Source: Treponema sp. UBA2869 (GTDB lineage Bacteria; Spirochaetota; Spirochaetia; Treponematales; Treponemataceae). From it: a DNA stretch of 9,239 nt. Below, piece after piece: positions 1 to 6,059 of this stretch. The translations under genes were made by a program, and so were the position numbers. The notes beneath the pieces are model-generated. The model saw only the letters and a list, made by a program, of their open reading frames with translations, searched no databases and was not told the DNA's origin. Each line of letters begins with the position of its first letter. Position 1 is the first letter of the stretch. The DNA lies in NCBI GenBank assembly GCA_002350445.1, contig DEEV01000139.1:1-9239 (forward strand), given 5' to 3'.

Positions 1-68
1 TTTCGGTCAGTTTTGTATAAAAAAAACTGAAAAATACTTCAATGTATGCTTTTTCGTTTTGCTGACTT

Positions 69-93
69 GCATCCGTATAGTGTTCACGGATGC
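69..93 (-). repeat. Perfect 8-bp hairpin in the candidate leader
   Basis: The arms GCATCCGT (69-76) and ACGGATGC (86-93) are perfectly complementary around a 9-nt loop. No T-tract follows on the minus strand, so it does not look like a terminator. In an rRNA leader it could be a boxB-like or processing stem. That role is inferred only from its position. Confidence 0.5.
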
Positions 94-138
94 CGTTTAC
101 AGAACCTTTATTACTGCTGTCCTGTTCTTTCCTTCCCT

Positions 139-154
139 GATATGTCAAAGAACC
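139..154 (-). promoter_or_regulatory. boxA-like antitermination element
   Basis: The minus strand reads GGTTCTTTGACATATC. This resembles the boxA elements of rRNA leaders and spacers (E. coli type TGCTCTTTAACA, Bacillus type TGTTCTTTGAAAAC), which bind NusB/S10 in the antitermination complex. It lies about 20-35 nt downstream of the expected transcription start, a typical place for it. The match is by eye and the element is short, so confidence is moderate. Confidence 0.5.
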
Positions 155-182
155 GCGCCGCTGTATTGCGACGGTGAAAATG

Positions 183-211
183 AATATACTACTCACTCAA
201 AAAAGTGTCAA
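183..211 (-). promoter_or_regulatory. Strong sigma70-type promoter reading leftward out of the window
   Basis: The -35 hexamer TTGACA (211-206) matches consensus exactly. It is separated by 17 nt from a -10 TATATT (188-183), and transcription should start near 175-177. The promoter lies downstream of the lipoprotein gene and points the same way, so it serves something beyond position 1. With the A-tracts behind it and the boxA ahead of it, an rRNA operon is the best guess. Confidence 0.75.
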
Positions 212-223
212 TACCTGCTTTCG

Positions 224-262
224 TTTTTTTTGTACTTTTTTTTAGTTTTTTTTGAAAAAAAA
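224..262 (-). promoter_or_regulatory. Phased A-tracts, candidate UP element / bent DNA
   Basis: Three 8-nt A-tracts on the minus strand (253-246, 243-236, 231-224) have centres 10 and 12 nt apart, about one helical turn. An 8-nt T-tract at 262-255 follows on the far side of a single base. They sit 13-50 nt upstream of the -35 hexamer. This is where RNA polymerase alpha C-terminal domains contact UP elements of rRNA promoters, and phased A-tracts of this kind bend DNA. The tracts are seen directly; the function is inferred. Confidence 0.5.
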
Positions 263-275
263 TATGGATAAAAAA

Positions 276-1061
276 TTAATCAGTCGCAGAAACAATTTTT
301 ACAGATCCAAGGTATTCTATAGGACTGTAATAGCGTACAAAACTTTCATCTTTTGCAACTGCAACTGCAAAAACCGCAACATAATATGTATTTGGCTCAG
401 TAAAAGAATAATAATTTGTATCTGCATCGCCAGAAACAGGAATTTTTACCTTAACTCCAGCCTCACCGGATACATTACTTCCAAAATCAAAACTAAATTG
501 TTTCTGATAGTTAGTAGCAAGATTTCTTAATGGAATATGATTTTCCCTATCTGCAACGGAAATTACATCAGTTGTTTTTCTAAGACAGGCATAAAACCCA
601 TTCGATTCATCTGTAAAAGTTCCATCTGTAACAAGACGAAGATAATATTCAGCAGAATCCCTGATTAAAGGTTCATCCCGAAGACCTGTGCAACGCAAAG
701 CCTTATAACCTTTACTTATCATAGAATCATAAGATGTATAGGATGTAGAATTATTATTTGCCAGACTTTCTAAATTTGATTTTTGAGTTTGACATTCTGA
801 CTTACTTGTATAAATTCTGTAATAAAGATCAACACCAAGTAAAGTTCCAGTTCCATTCAAAGAAACAGCTGAACTGAAAGTAAAATAACTTTCTGCGACC
901 TGAGCCGCCTCTGTAGCCGCACAGTCATCAACCGTATGATGCCTGCGAGGCGCATCCAAAGTCAAAATCGTATCCAGCCCGCACGAATCATTTAAAATAA
1001 TAAAGCATCCAATAAAACAAAGAACAAATAATCTCGATATTTTATTGAATGCCTTTTTCAT
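276..1061 (-). CDS. Putative lipoprotein of unknown function
   Basis: A 261-residue protein with a positively charged N-terminus (MKKAFNKISR), a hydrophobic stretch at about residues 11-23, and a likely lipidated cysteine at C27 (LNDSC, a relaxed lipobox of the sort common in spirochaetes). C19 in FIGC is a less likely alternative. The mature part is rich in Ser, Thr, Asn and Tyr with aromatic, beta-like segments, including a Y/V/A-rich strand near residues 225-240. It should be an exported, membrane-anchored protein on the periplasmic or surface side. I recognise no domain family. The ATG has a good AGGA ribosome site 5-6 nt upstream. It lies 32 nt after the TPR gene, so the two are probably co-transcribed. 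No clear intrinsic terminator follows; only T-rich runs without a GC stem are visible before the next promoter. Confidence 0.75.
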   Translation of the reverse strand: MKKAFNKISRLFVLCFIGCFIILNDSCGLDTILTLDAPRRHHTVDDCAATEAAQVAESYFTFSSAVSLNGTGTLLGVDLYYRIYTSKSECQTQKSNLESLANNNSTSYTSYDSMISKGYKALRCTGLRDEPLIRDSAEYYLRLVTDGTFTDESNGFYACLRKTTDVISVADRENHIPLRNLATNYQKQFSFDFGSNVSGEAGVKVKIPVSGDADTNYYSFTEPNTYYVAVFAVAVAKDESFVRYYSPIEYLGSVKIVSATD

Positions 1062-1093
1062 AATTTTCCTGGTTTTAATAAAGAAAAACGATA

Positions 1094-1768
1094 CTATTCT
1101 ACCTTACCTTCTGCTTCAAGCGCAATAATTCTTGATTTAGCAAGGTTAGCCCATTTTACAACAGGACTATCGTCATTCAGTTTTTTATAAACAGCAACAG
1201 CCTCTGAATAATTTCCTTTTGTTTCCAAAAGTCGTCCATAACTGAACTGAGCATGTGCTTTAAGAACATAATCTGTTGTTTCGGCTGCTTTTTTATAATA
1301 ATCAAGCGCTTCATCTGTATTTCCAAGCTGTTCGTAGCTTGATGCAATATTATAATAAGAAAGAGGTGCTGTATAAGCCTTTTTTCCTTTTTCTGCAGCA
1401 GCCTTCCAGTATCCAATTGCCTTATCATACTGTTTCTGCTGGTAAACAAGTTCAGCACAAAGCATATTTGCACGAACACCGGCAGGTCCGCTTTTTGAAG
1501 TATAAGCAGCAAGATTATCAAGAGCATCATCTCTTCTTGCCTGAAGCTCAGAATCTCCAAGTGCAGCAGAACCATCTGTAAGAGTAAATGTAATTTCATC
1601 AATAACTTCAAGAGCTTTTACAGTAGAAGCAGACTTTATCTTTTCCAAAACAATAAAACCTGCAACAGCAACTATAACAGCCAGAAGTGCAATTAAAAAA
1701 GTTTTTCTGTTTTTTTCAATAAAAGCAGAAAGTTTTGAACTGGCAGTGTTATTTTCCTCAAGTGTCAT
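1094..1768 (-). CDS. Membrane-anchored TPR-repeat protein
   Basis: A 224-residue protein with a short N-terminal cytoplasmic segment, a single membrane helix at about residues 23-41 (FLIALLAVIVAVAGFIVL) and an extracytoplasmic helical domain. TPR-like repeats are visible from about residue 90 on (for example AIGYWKAAAEKG, NIASSYEQLGNTDEALDYYKKAAE, YGRLLETKGNYSEAVAVYKKL). The layout resembles YfgM-type proteins (TM helix plus periplasmic TPRs), which assist in envelope protein handling. That is an analogy, not an assignment. A frame extends to a TTG at 1789, but the ATG at 1768 has GGAG 8 nt upstream (1777-1780) and was chosen. The gap to the upstream regulator gene is 21 nt and to the downstream lipoprotein gene 32 nt, which suggests an operon. 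Confidence 0.85.
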   Translation of the reverse strand: MTLEENNTASSKLSAFIEKNRKTFLIALLAVIVAVAGFIVLEKIKSASTVKALEVIDEITFTLTDGSAALGDSELQARRDDALDNLAAYTSKSGPAGVRANMLCAELVYQQKQYDKAIGYWKAAAEKGKKAYTAPLSYYNIASSYEQLGNTDEALDYYKKAAETTDYVLKAHAQFSYGRLLETKGNYSEAVAVYKKLNDDSPVVKWANLAKSRIIALEAEGKVE

Positions 1769-1776
1769 TTTTATAA

Positions 1777-1780
1777 CTCC
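1777..1780 (-). promoter_or_regulatory. Ribosome binding site deciding the TPR gene start
   Basis: GGAG on the minus strand lies 8 nt before the ATG at 1768. The in-frame TTG at 1789 lies upstream of this site and has no comparable signal, so the ATG is preferred. Confidence 0.7.
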
Positions 1781-1789
1781 ATATATCAA

Positions 1790-2692
1790 TTATTTTTTAC
1801 GGATTTGCAATTCGTTTATTAATCTTATCACATAAGTCCGTTGTATTCCAAGTACAGCCGCAGTCTTTGTCTGATTCCAGCCGTTTTCTTCAAGGATCTT
1901 TGTTACATATTCCTTTTTGAATGTATCTAAAGCATTTTTCAGTGATTTATCTGAAAGCTCAACTTCGTTTACATTTTTTGCAACATTTTTTTCTACATCA
2001 ATTCCTAAATCACAGGATTTTATAAGCGGCAGCTGTCCAACTATAAAACCTTTTTGAACCGCATTAATAAGTTCATCTGCATTACCCGCCCAAAAATGAT
2101 TAAGCATAAGATTTTTTGCGTCTTCGCTAAAACCTTCAAACAGATAACCGGATTTTTTACGGAACTGATTAAAATAATATTCAGCAATAGGAATAATATC
2201 CTCTTTTCGCTGTCTTAAAGGCAAAACATTAAGCACAACAGTATTCAGCTGATAAAATAAATCAGCATCAAACTGACCCTCGCGCATTTTTTCTTCAAGA
2301 CTGCATTCAGCAGAACAGATGATTTTTAAATTTGTACCACGCTTTCTTATTTCTTTAATTAAATTCAAAAAATGTTTCTGAATTTCAGGAAGAATAAGAT
2401 TAACAGAAGCAACAAACAAAGTTATACGCTGATCAAAAGCGGCAATTTTACTTACATTTTCAAAAGCAGCCAGAATATTTTCATCGGAAAACGACCTGCA
2501 GTTTATCTCAAAAAAATATCCGAAATTCTGCGAAGCAAAAAAATGAATATTCTGAGCAATAAGCCGCTTTCCGGTTCCGCGTTCTCCAATAAGTAAAACA
2601 GACGCATTTGTTGCGGAAACAGAACGAATTACCGATTCCATTTCCTTCGTAAAACTACTGTTTCCTACTAAAGGTATAATTTTCTTATCCAT
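1790..2692 (-). CDS. Degenerate NtrC-type AAA+ / Fis-family regulator
   Basis: A 300-residue protein with the architecture of a sigma54 activator lacking a receiver domain: an AAA+ module (about 8-215) and a Fis-type helix-turn-helix (about 255-298, NQTKTAAVLGIQRTYVIRLI). Walker A is kept (GERGTGK, 36-42). Almost everything else needed for activation is lost. The segment between FEINC (61-65) and TLF (91-93) is about 20 residues short and lacks the GAFTGA loop. Walker B reads TLFVASV instead of TLFLDEI. Sensor I ATN is replaced by SAE. The FRxDLyyRLN arginine region reads FDADLFYQLN, and GNVREL reads GNADEL. It may still bind nucleotide, but canonical sigma54 remodelling is unlikely. It is more plausibly a DNA-binding repressor, co-regulator or partner of a competent AAA+ protein (inference). 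It is the first gene after the rpsA terminator and probably heads the unit with the TPR and lipoprotein genes. The ATG at 2692 has a close AGGG upstream. I see no convincing sigma70 or sigma54 promoter in 2693-2778. Confidence 0.8.
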   Translation of the reverse strand: MDKKIIPLVGNSSFTKEMESVIRSVSATNASVLLIGERGTGKRLIAQNIHFFASQNFGYFFEINCRSFSDENILAAFENVSKIAAFDQRITLFVASVNLILPEIQKHFLNLIKEIRKRGTNLKIICSAECSLEEKMREGQFDADLFYQLNTVVLNVLPLRQRKEDIIPIAEYYFNQFRKKSGYLFEGFSEDAKNLMLNHFWAGNADELINAVQKGFIVGQLPLIKSCDLGIDVEKNVAKNVNEVELSDKSLKNALDTFKKEYVTKILEENGWNQTKTAAVLGIQRTYVIRLINELQIRKK

Positions 2693-2778
2693 TCTACCCT
2701 AATTAATAAGACGCACTGCTGTTTCAATCCCTAAAAAAAAGAAGTCCTTTAGAGATGTTCACAAACAATGCGCCCTAT

Positions 2779-2805
2779 AAAAAAACACGGCAGATAAATC
2801 TGCCG
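2779..2805 (-). terminator. Intrinsic terminator of rpsA
   Basis: On the minus strand a perfect 7-bp stem CGGCAGA/TCTGCCG (2805-2799 and 2794-2788) with a TTTA loop is followed after two bases by seven T (2785-2779). It starts 12 nt after the rpsA stop codon, so it should end the recA-to-rpsA transcript and separate it from the regulator unit. Confidence 0.9.
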
Positions 2806-2817
2806 CACTTTCATAAT

Positions 2818-4533
2818 TTAACTATTTTTCTGAGACTTGAATGCATCACCAAGAGTGTAAGAACCGTCGTCAGAATCCGAAGAAGAAGACATATACTGAG
2901 AAATTTCATCTCTCTGCTGCTTTTTCTTGAACTCGCGTACAGAGAAAGCAACCTTTTCTTTTTCAACATTAACGTCTACAACGTAAACGTTGATTTTATC
3001 TCCAACCTTGTATTTTGCAACAGCTTCTTCAAAAGGAACATCCTTTTCGTCGCTCAAGTTTGATTTATTTACAAGCCCTTCAATTCCGTTTGGAGCTTTT
3101 ACAAAAACACCAAAATCAGCAATTGAAGTAATTTCACCTTCAAGTGTAGAACCAGGCTTGTATTCTGCAGCAAATTTCTTCCAAGGATTATCAGAAACCT
3201 GCTTCATTCCAACCTTAATTCTGTGAGCTTCAGGATCACATTCAGTAACTACTACTTCAACTTCCTGATCTACTGCAAGTTCACTTCCAGGATGCTTAAT
3301 TTTCTTTGTCCATGAAATATCATCTGCATGAAGGAAACCGTCAATACCATCTTCAAGGCTTACAAATGCACCAATATTTGTAATTTTAACGATTTTTCCC
3401 TTTACTTTTGTACCTACAGGATACTTTTCAGCAATTTTTTCCCATGGATTTTCTGTTGCCTGCTTAAAGCCCAAAGAAACACGGCCAGCCTGAATATCAT
3501 AACCGAGGATCATAGCTTCAACTTCCTGACCAACAGTTACCATATCACTTGGCTTATTAACTTTCTTTGTCCAAGAGAACTCAGAAATGTGAACAAGACC
3601 TTCAATTCCTTCTTCGAGCTCAACAAAAGCACCAAACTCTGTAAGTTTTGTAACTTTTCCTTTTACAACATCATTTACATGATACTTTTCTTCAAAATGA
3701 ATCCAAGGATCTTCTGTAAAATGCTTCAAAGAAAGATTAATTCTCTTTTCCTCTGGATCAAGGCGGATAACTTTAAGTTCAATTTCCTGACCTTTTTTAA
3801 CAAAATCCTTTGGACGAGAAACGTGACCCCAAGACATATCATTAATGTGAAGAAGTCCGTCAAAGCCGCCCAAATCAATGAATGCACCAAAACTTGTGAA
3901 ACTCTTAACAGTTCCCTTTACAGTGTCACCAATCTGAACGGAATTAAAGAATGCATCACGTTTTTCGTTGATAGATTCTTCCAAATATTTACGGCGATTA
4001 ACAACCGGATTAAGTTTATTATCTGAATAAAGACGTTCAATATAGAACAAAGATTTTAAGCCGAGCAATGATTCCGGCTTTTCAACTTTTTCTGCATCAG
4101 CCTGACTGATTGGGAGAAAGGCAGGGCGTTCAATACCAAGATTTACTTCATATCCGCTCTTTACAACTTTTGAAATTACGCCTTCAACAGGAGTCTTATC
4201 TTTCCATGCCTGCTGAACTTCTTTCAAATAACGTTTTGAATCTGCCTTCTTTTTTGACAAAACAGGTCCATTCTGATTATGACCTGTAAGCAAAGCTTGA
4301 ACTACATCCCCTTCTTTAGGCAAATCGCCATCAAACTCCATTCTAGGGATTAAACCTTCTGATTTGTCTCCAATGTCTACATAAACATAATCACTGGTAA
4401 TCTGAACAACAGTACCTTCTACCAGCTGACCAGCCTGCGGAGCATTGAATTCTTTCAGAGTTTCCTCTAATTGTGCCTGAAAGTCACTCTTGGAGTTCTG
4501 AGTTCCTTCCTTTTCCACTTCCATTTCTTCCAT
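2818..4533 (-). CDS. rpsA: 30S ribosomal protein S1
   Basis: A 571-residue protein with six S1 (OB-fold) RNA-binding repeats at about residues 35-95, 113-182, 200-270, 287-357, 374-444 and 460-533. Repeats 3-5 are the most regular, with signatures such as FGAFIDL-GFDGLLHINDMSW and FGAFVEL-EGIEGLVHISEFSW and a recurring DPW/NPW linker. Six repeats and about 560 residues are standard for full S1, which binds mRNA on the small subunit and helps initiation. The C-terminal tail is serine/acidic (SSSSDSDDGSYTLGDAF) and resembles tails of S1 from related bacteria. The ATG at 4533 has AAAGG 8 nt upstream (4542-4546). It lies 17 nt after cmk and probably has its own promoter at 4570-4598. A terminator follows at 2779-2805. 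In T. pallidum I recall cmk and rpsA being annotated as one bifunctional product; here a stop codon clearly separates them. Confidence 0.97.
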   Translation of the reverse strand: MEEMEVEKEGTQNSKSDFQAQLEETLKEFNAPQAGQLVEGTVVQITSDYVYVDIGDKSEGLIPRMEFDGDLPKEGDVVQALLTGHNQNGPVLSKKKADSKRYLKEVQQAWKDKTPVEGVISKVVKSGYEVNLGIERPAFLPISQADAEKVEKPESLLGLKSLFYIERLYSDNKLNPVVNRRKYLEESINEKRDAFFNSVQIGDTVKGTVKSFTSFGAFIDLGGFDGLLHINDMSWGHVSRPKDFVKKGQEIELKVIRLDPEEKRINLSLKHFTEDPWIHFEEKYHVNDVVKGKVTKLTEFGAFVELEEGIEGLVHISEFSWTKKVNKPSDMVTVGQEVEAMILGYDIQAGRVSLGFKQATENPWEKIAEKYPVGTKVKGKIVKITNIGAFVSLEDGIDGFLHADDISWTKKIKHPGSELAVDQEVEVVVTECDPEAHRIKVGMKQVSDNPWKKFAAEYKPGSTLEGEITSIADFGVFVKAPNGIEGLVNKSNLSDEKDVPFEEAVAKYKVGDKINVYVVDVNVEKEKVAFSVREFKKKQQRDEISQYMSSSSDSDDGSYTLGDAFKSQKNS

Positions 4534-4550
4534 TCGTAAAACCTTTTAAA

Positions 4551-5183
4551 TTATGAAATTTTGTTTAGTATTATCTCACAAACCTTGTCTATGGTCAAGT
4601 TAGAAGTATCTATATAAAGCGCATCAGGAGCAATCTTTAACGAGCCTTCTTTTTTGTTTTTATCCATTTCGTCGCGTTTTTCTATAGATGCTTTTATTTC
4701 TTCAAAAGTCATATCGCTTACGCCCTGATCAAAACGGCGTTTTGCACGAACTTCGGCAGAAGCATCAAGATAAACCTTATATTCTGCGTTCGGGAAAACA
4801 ACAGTAGTCATATCGCGTCCTTCGCACACAATACTAAGTGATTTTGTAATTTCACGCATGAGAGTATTTACAAGGTGACGAACTTCTACAATTGCACTTA
4901 CCTGCGAAGTATTTGCAGTTACCTGGTCATCATGAAGATGGGCTGTAACGTCCGTTCCATTCAAAATAAAATGACCTTCTTTTGTGTATTCAATTTTCTG
5001 TTTCTTACAGAATTCAAGCGTTTCTTTTTCGTCTTTATAATCAACGCCTGCTTCCAAAACAGCCATTGTCAATGCTCGGTAAAATCCGCCGCTGTTCAAA
5101 AAAGTAATATTAAGTTTGTCTGCAAGCATTTTTGCGATAGTACTTTTTCCAGTTCCGGCTGGTCCGTCAATTGCAATTATCAT
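4551..5183 (-). CDS. cmk: Cytidylate kinase
   Basis: A 210-residue (d)CMP kinase that phosphorylates CMP/dCMP with ATP in the cytoplasm for nucleotide salvage and supply. It starts MIIAIDGPAGTGKST with the P-loop at residues 7-15. It has the CMP-site motif SGGFYRA (31-37), the family signature EGRDMTTVVFPNAEYKVYLDAS (120-142, core given) and the C-terminal APDALYIDTSNLTID (185-199). Length is normal for the family (about 220). Small deviations: N30 replaces the usual Asp before SG, and the lid region reads DKNKKEG where Arg is usual. The frame could open at an ATG at 5201, but GGAGG (5192-5196) lies inside that extension, 8 nt before the ATG at 5183, which gives the standard N-terminus. It is preceded by the GC-rich repeat block and followed 17 nt later by rpsA. 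Confidence 0.95.
   Translation of the reverse strand: MIIAIDGPAGTGKSTIAKMLADKLNITFLNSGGFYRALTMAVLEAGVDYKDEKETLEFCKKQKIEYTKEGHFILNGTDVTAHLHDDQVTANTSQVSAIVEVRHLVNTLMREITKSLSIVCEGRDMTTVVFPNAEYKVYLDASAEVRAKRRFDQGVSDMTFEEIKASIEKRDEMDKNKKEGSLKIAPDALYIDTSNLTIDKVCEIILNKIS
4570..4598 (-). promoter_or_regulatory. Internal promoter for rpsA within the 3' end of cmk
   Basis: The -35 TTGACC (4598-4593) and -10 GATAAT (4575-4570) are each one base from consensus. They are spaced 17 nt apart, with TG one base before the -10 (extended -10). Transcription would start near 4563 and give a 5' leader of about 30 nt before rpsA. In E. coli, rpsA also has promoters inside the preceding cmk gene, which makes this placement credible. 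Confidence 0.7.
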
Positions 5184-5190
5184 TTGTTGT

Positions 5191-5196
5191 TCCTCC
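5191..5196 (-). promoter_or_regulatory. Ribosome binding site deciding the cmk start
   Basis: GGAGGA on the minus strand places the core GGAGG 8 nt before the ATG at 5183. Because the site lies within the longer frame opening at 5201, that longer start is unlikely. Confidence 0.85.
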
Positions 5197-5224
5197 AACA
5201 TTAGGTTACAGGTTTTAGGGATAA

Positions 5225-5293
5225 AGGGGAAAGCCTTCCCCTACGGCCGCACTTCGTTGCGTCCTACCCTTTCTGCGGGGACACCCCGCAACG
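5225..5293 (-). repeat. GC-rich block of nested inverted repeats (possible dispersed repeat)
   Basis: The 117-nt spacer between the rluB-type gene and cmk is far richer in GC than its surroundings. It contains AGGGGAA/TTCCCCT (5225-5231 and 5236-5242, 4-nt loop), TGCGGGG/CCCCGCA (5274-5280 and 5284-5290, 3-nt loop), CGTTGCG/CGCAACG (5255-5261 and 5287-5293), and the palindrome CGGCCG (5244-5249). The last long-range pairing competes with the second hairpin. No long T-tract follows on the minus strand, so it is a poor intrinsic terminator. It may be a REP-like extragenic palindromic element or an RNA-level attenuator or stabiliser within the operon. I cannot test genome copy number. Confidence 0.6.
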
Positions 5294-5300
5294 CCCCGTT

Positions 5301-6059
5301 TTAATTTTTCCTGCATAACTGCAAAAGCCCCTTAACTTCTACAGCAGAAAGATCTCGAAAATCACCAGGTTTTAAATCACCAAGCTGAATATTACCAATG
5401 CGAACACGCACAAGAGATCTGGTTCCAATATTCTGACTTTCAAGCATTCGCCTGATTTCGCGATTTTTGCCTTCAATCAGGACAATTTTGATTTTACGAG
5501 GTTTAAGAACCTGACAGCGTACACATTTATAAAAAACATTGTCTACACGAACACCTTTTTCAAGAAGACGTGCAGTCTCTTCAGTTACATCCTGACTTGT
5601 TTCGACTATGTATTCTTTTTCTATCTGACTTGAAGGATGCGATAGTTTTGCCGCAAAATCTCCGTCGTTTGTAAAAATAATCATGCCTTTGCTGTACATA
5701 TCAAGGCGTCCAACATTATAAAGGCGTTCTTTATAAGAATCCTTTAAGAGATCTGCAGCTATCTGGCGGCCTTTTTCGTCGCTTGATGAACAGACAAAAC
5801 CGGCAGGTTTATTTAAAAGGACATAACATTTGCGTGCTTCAAGGTGAATTATTTTTCCATCAACTTTTACAGTGTCGCTGTTACAAACTTTTGTGCCAAG
5901 TTCTGTAATCACAGTGCCATTTACAGTTACGCGACCATCCAGAATAATCTGTTCTGAAGCACGGCGGCTTGCAACTCCACAATGAGCAAGGAACGCCTGT
6001 AAGCGGATTTCGTTTTTCTCTGAAGAAGAATTTTCGTTATTTGTATTACTAGCGGGCAA
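5301..6059 (-). CDS. rluB: rRNA pseudouridine synthase, RsuA/RluB/RluE/RluF family
   Basis: A 252-residue enzyme that isomerises a uridine in rRNA to pseudouridine. It has an N-terminal S4 RNA-binding domain (about 18-64, IRLQAFLAHCGVASRRASEQ...GRVTVNG) and a catalytic domain with LLNKPAGFVCS (81-91), the active-site motif GRLD with catalytic Asp120 in YNVGRLDMYSKG, and the family signature EGKNREIRRM. Gene order after scpB and the S4 domain favour RluB (23S) over RsuA (16S), but the exact target is inferred. The frame extends to a TTG at 6107. The TTG at 6059 was chosen because AGGAGAGG sits 7 nt upstream and the 16 extra residues would only be scpB overlap. With this start the gene overlaps scpB by 11 nt, suggesting translational coupling. 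Confidence 0.9.
   Translation of the reverse strand: MPASNTNNENSSSEKNEIRLQAFLAHCGVASRRASEQIILDGRVTVNGTVITELGTKVCNSDTVKVDGKIIHLEARKCYVLLNKPAGFVCSSSDEKGRQIAADLLKDSYKERLYNVGRLDMYSKGMIIFTNDGDFAAKLSHPSSQIEKEYIVETSQDVTEETARLLEKGVRVDNVFYKCVRCQVLKPRKIKIVLIEGKNREIRRMLESQNIGTRSLVRVRIGNIQLGDLKPGDFRDLSAVEVKGLLQLCRKN

Larger units (their letters stand above)
1..177 (-). ncRNA. Candidate rRNA-operon leader transcript (partial, runs off left edge)
   Basis: No protein-coding signal is visible here on either strand. On the minus strand the stretch lies directly downstream of a consensus promoter and begins with a boxA-like element. It also contains an 8-bp perfect hairpin (arms 69-76 and 86-93, 9-nt loop) and an AT-rich inverted repeat near the edge (arms 7-14 and 23-30). 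Strong promoter, A-tract upstream sequence and boxA are the usual order of parts in a bacterial rrn leader. The 16S gene itself is not in the window, so this is inference. Another stable RNA or a strongly expressed gene beyond position 1 would also fit. Confidence 0.45.

Noticed and set aside
59..271. 70-codon plus-strand frame at the left end
   Set aside because: It runs through the promoter, boxA-like and A-tract region in antisense. Its Phe-rich product comes from the T-tracts.
789..814. Plus-strand TTGACA and TATAAA within the lipoprotein gene
   Set aside because: The spacer is only 14 nt and no plus-strand gene follows, so an antisense promoter is not supported.
1177..1611. 144-codon minus-strand frame inside the TPR gene
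   Set aside because: It is an alternative frame of the TPR gene with a Leu/Ile/Lys-heavy composition and no ribosome site. The TPR frame shows clear repeats.
2693..2778. Promoter for the regulator-TPR-lipoprotein unit
   Set aside because: TTGAAA is present, but no acceptable -10 lies 16-18 nt downstream and no sigma54 GG-N10-GC pattern stands out. A promoter must exist or read-through occurs, but I cannot place it.
3328..4026. 232-codon open frame on the plus strand opposite rpsA
   Set aside because: It is entirely antisense to a well-supported S1 gene. Its product is rich in Phe, Asn, Cys and Ile as expected from reading an AT-rich gene backwards, and it shows no domain.
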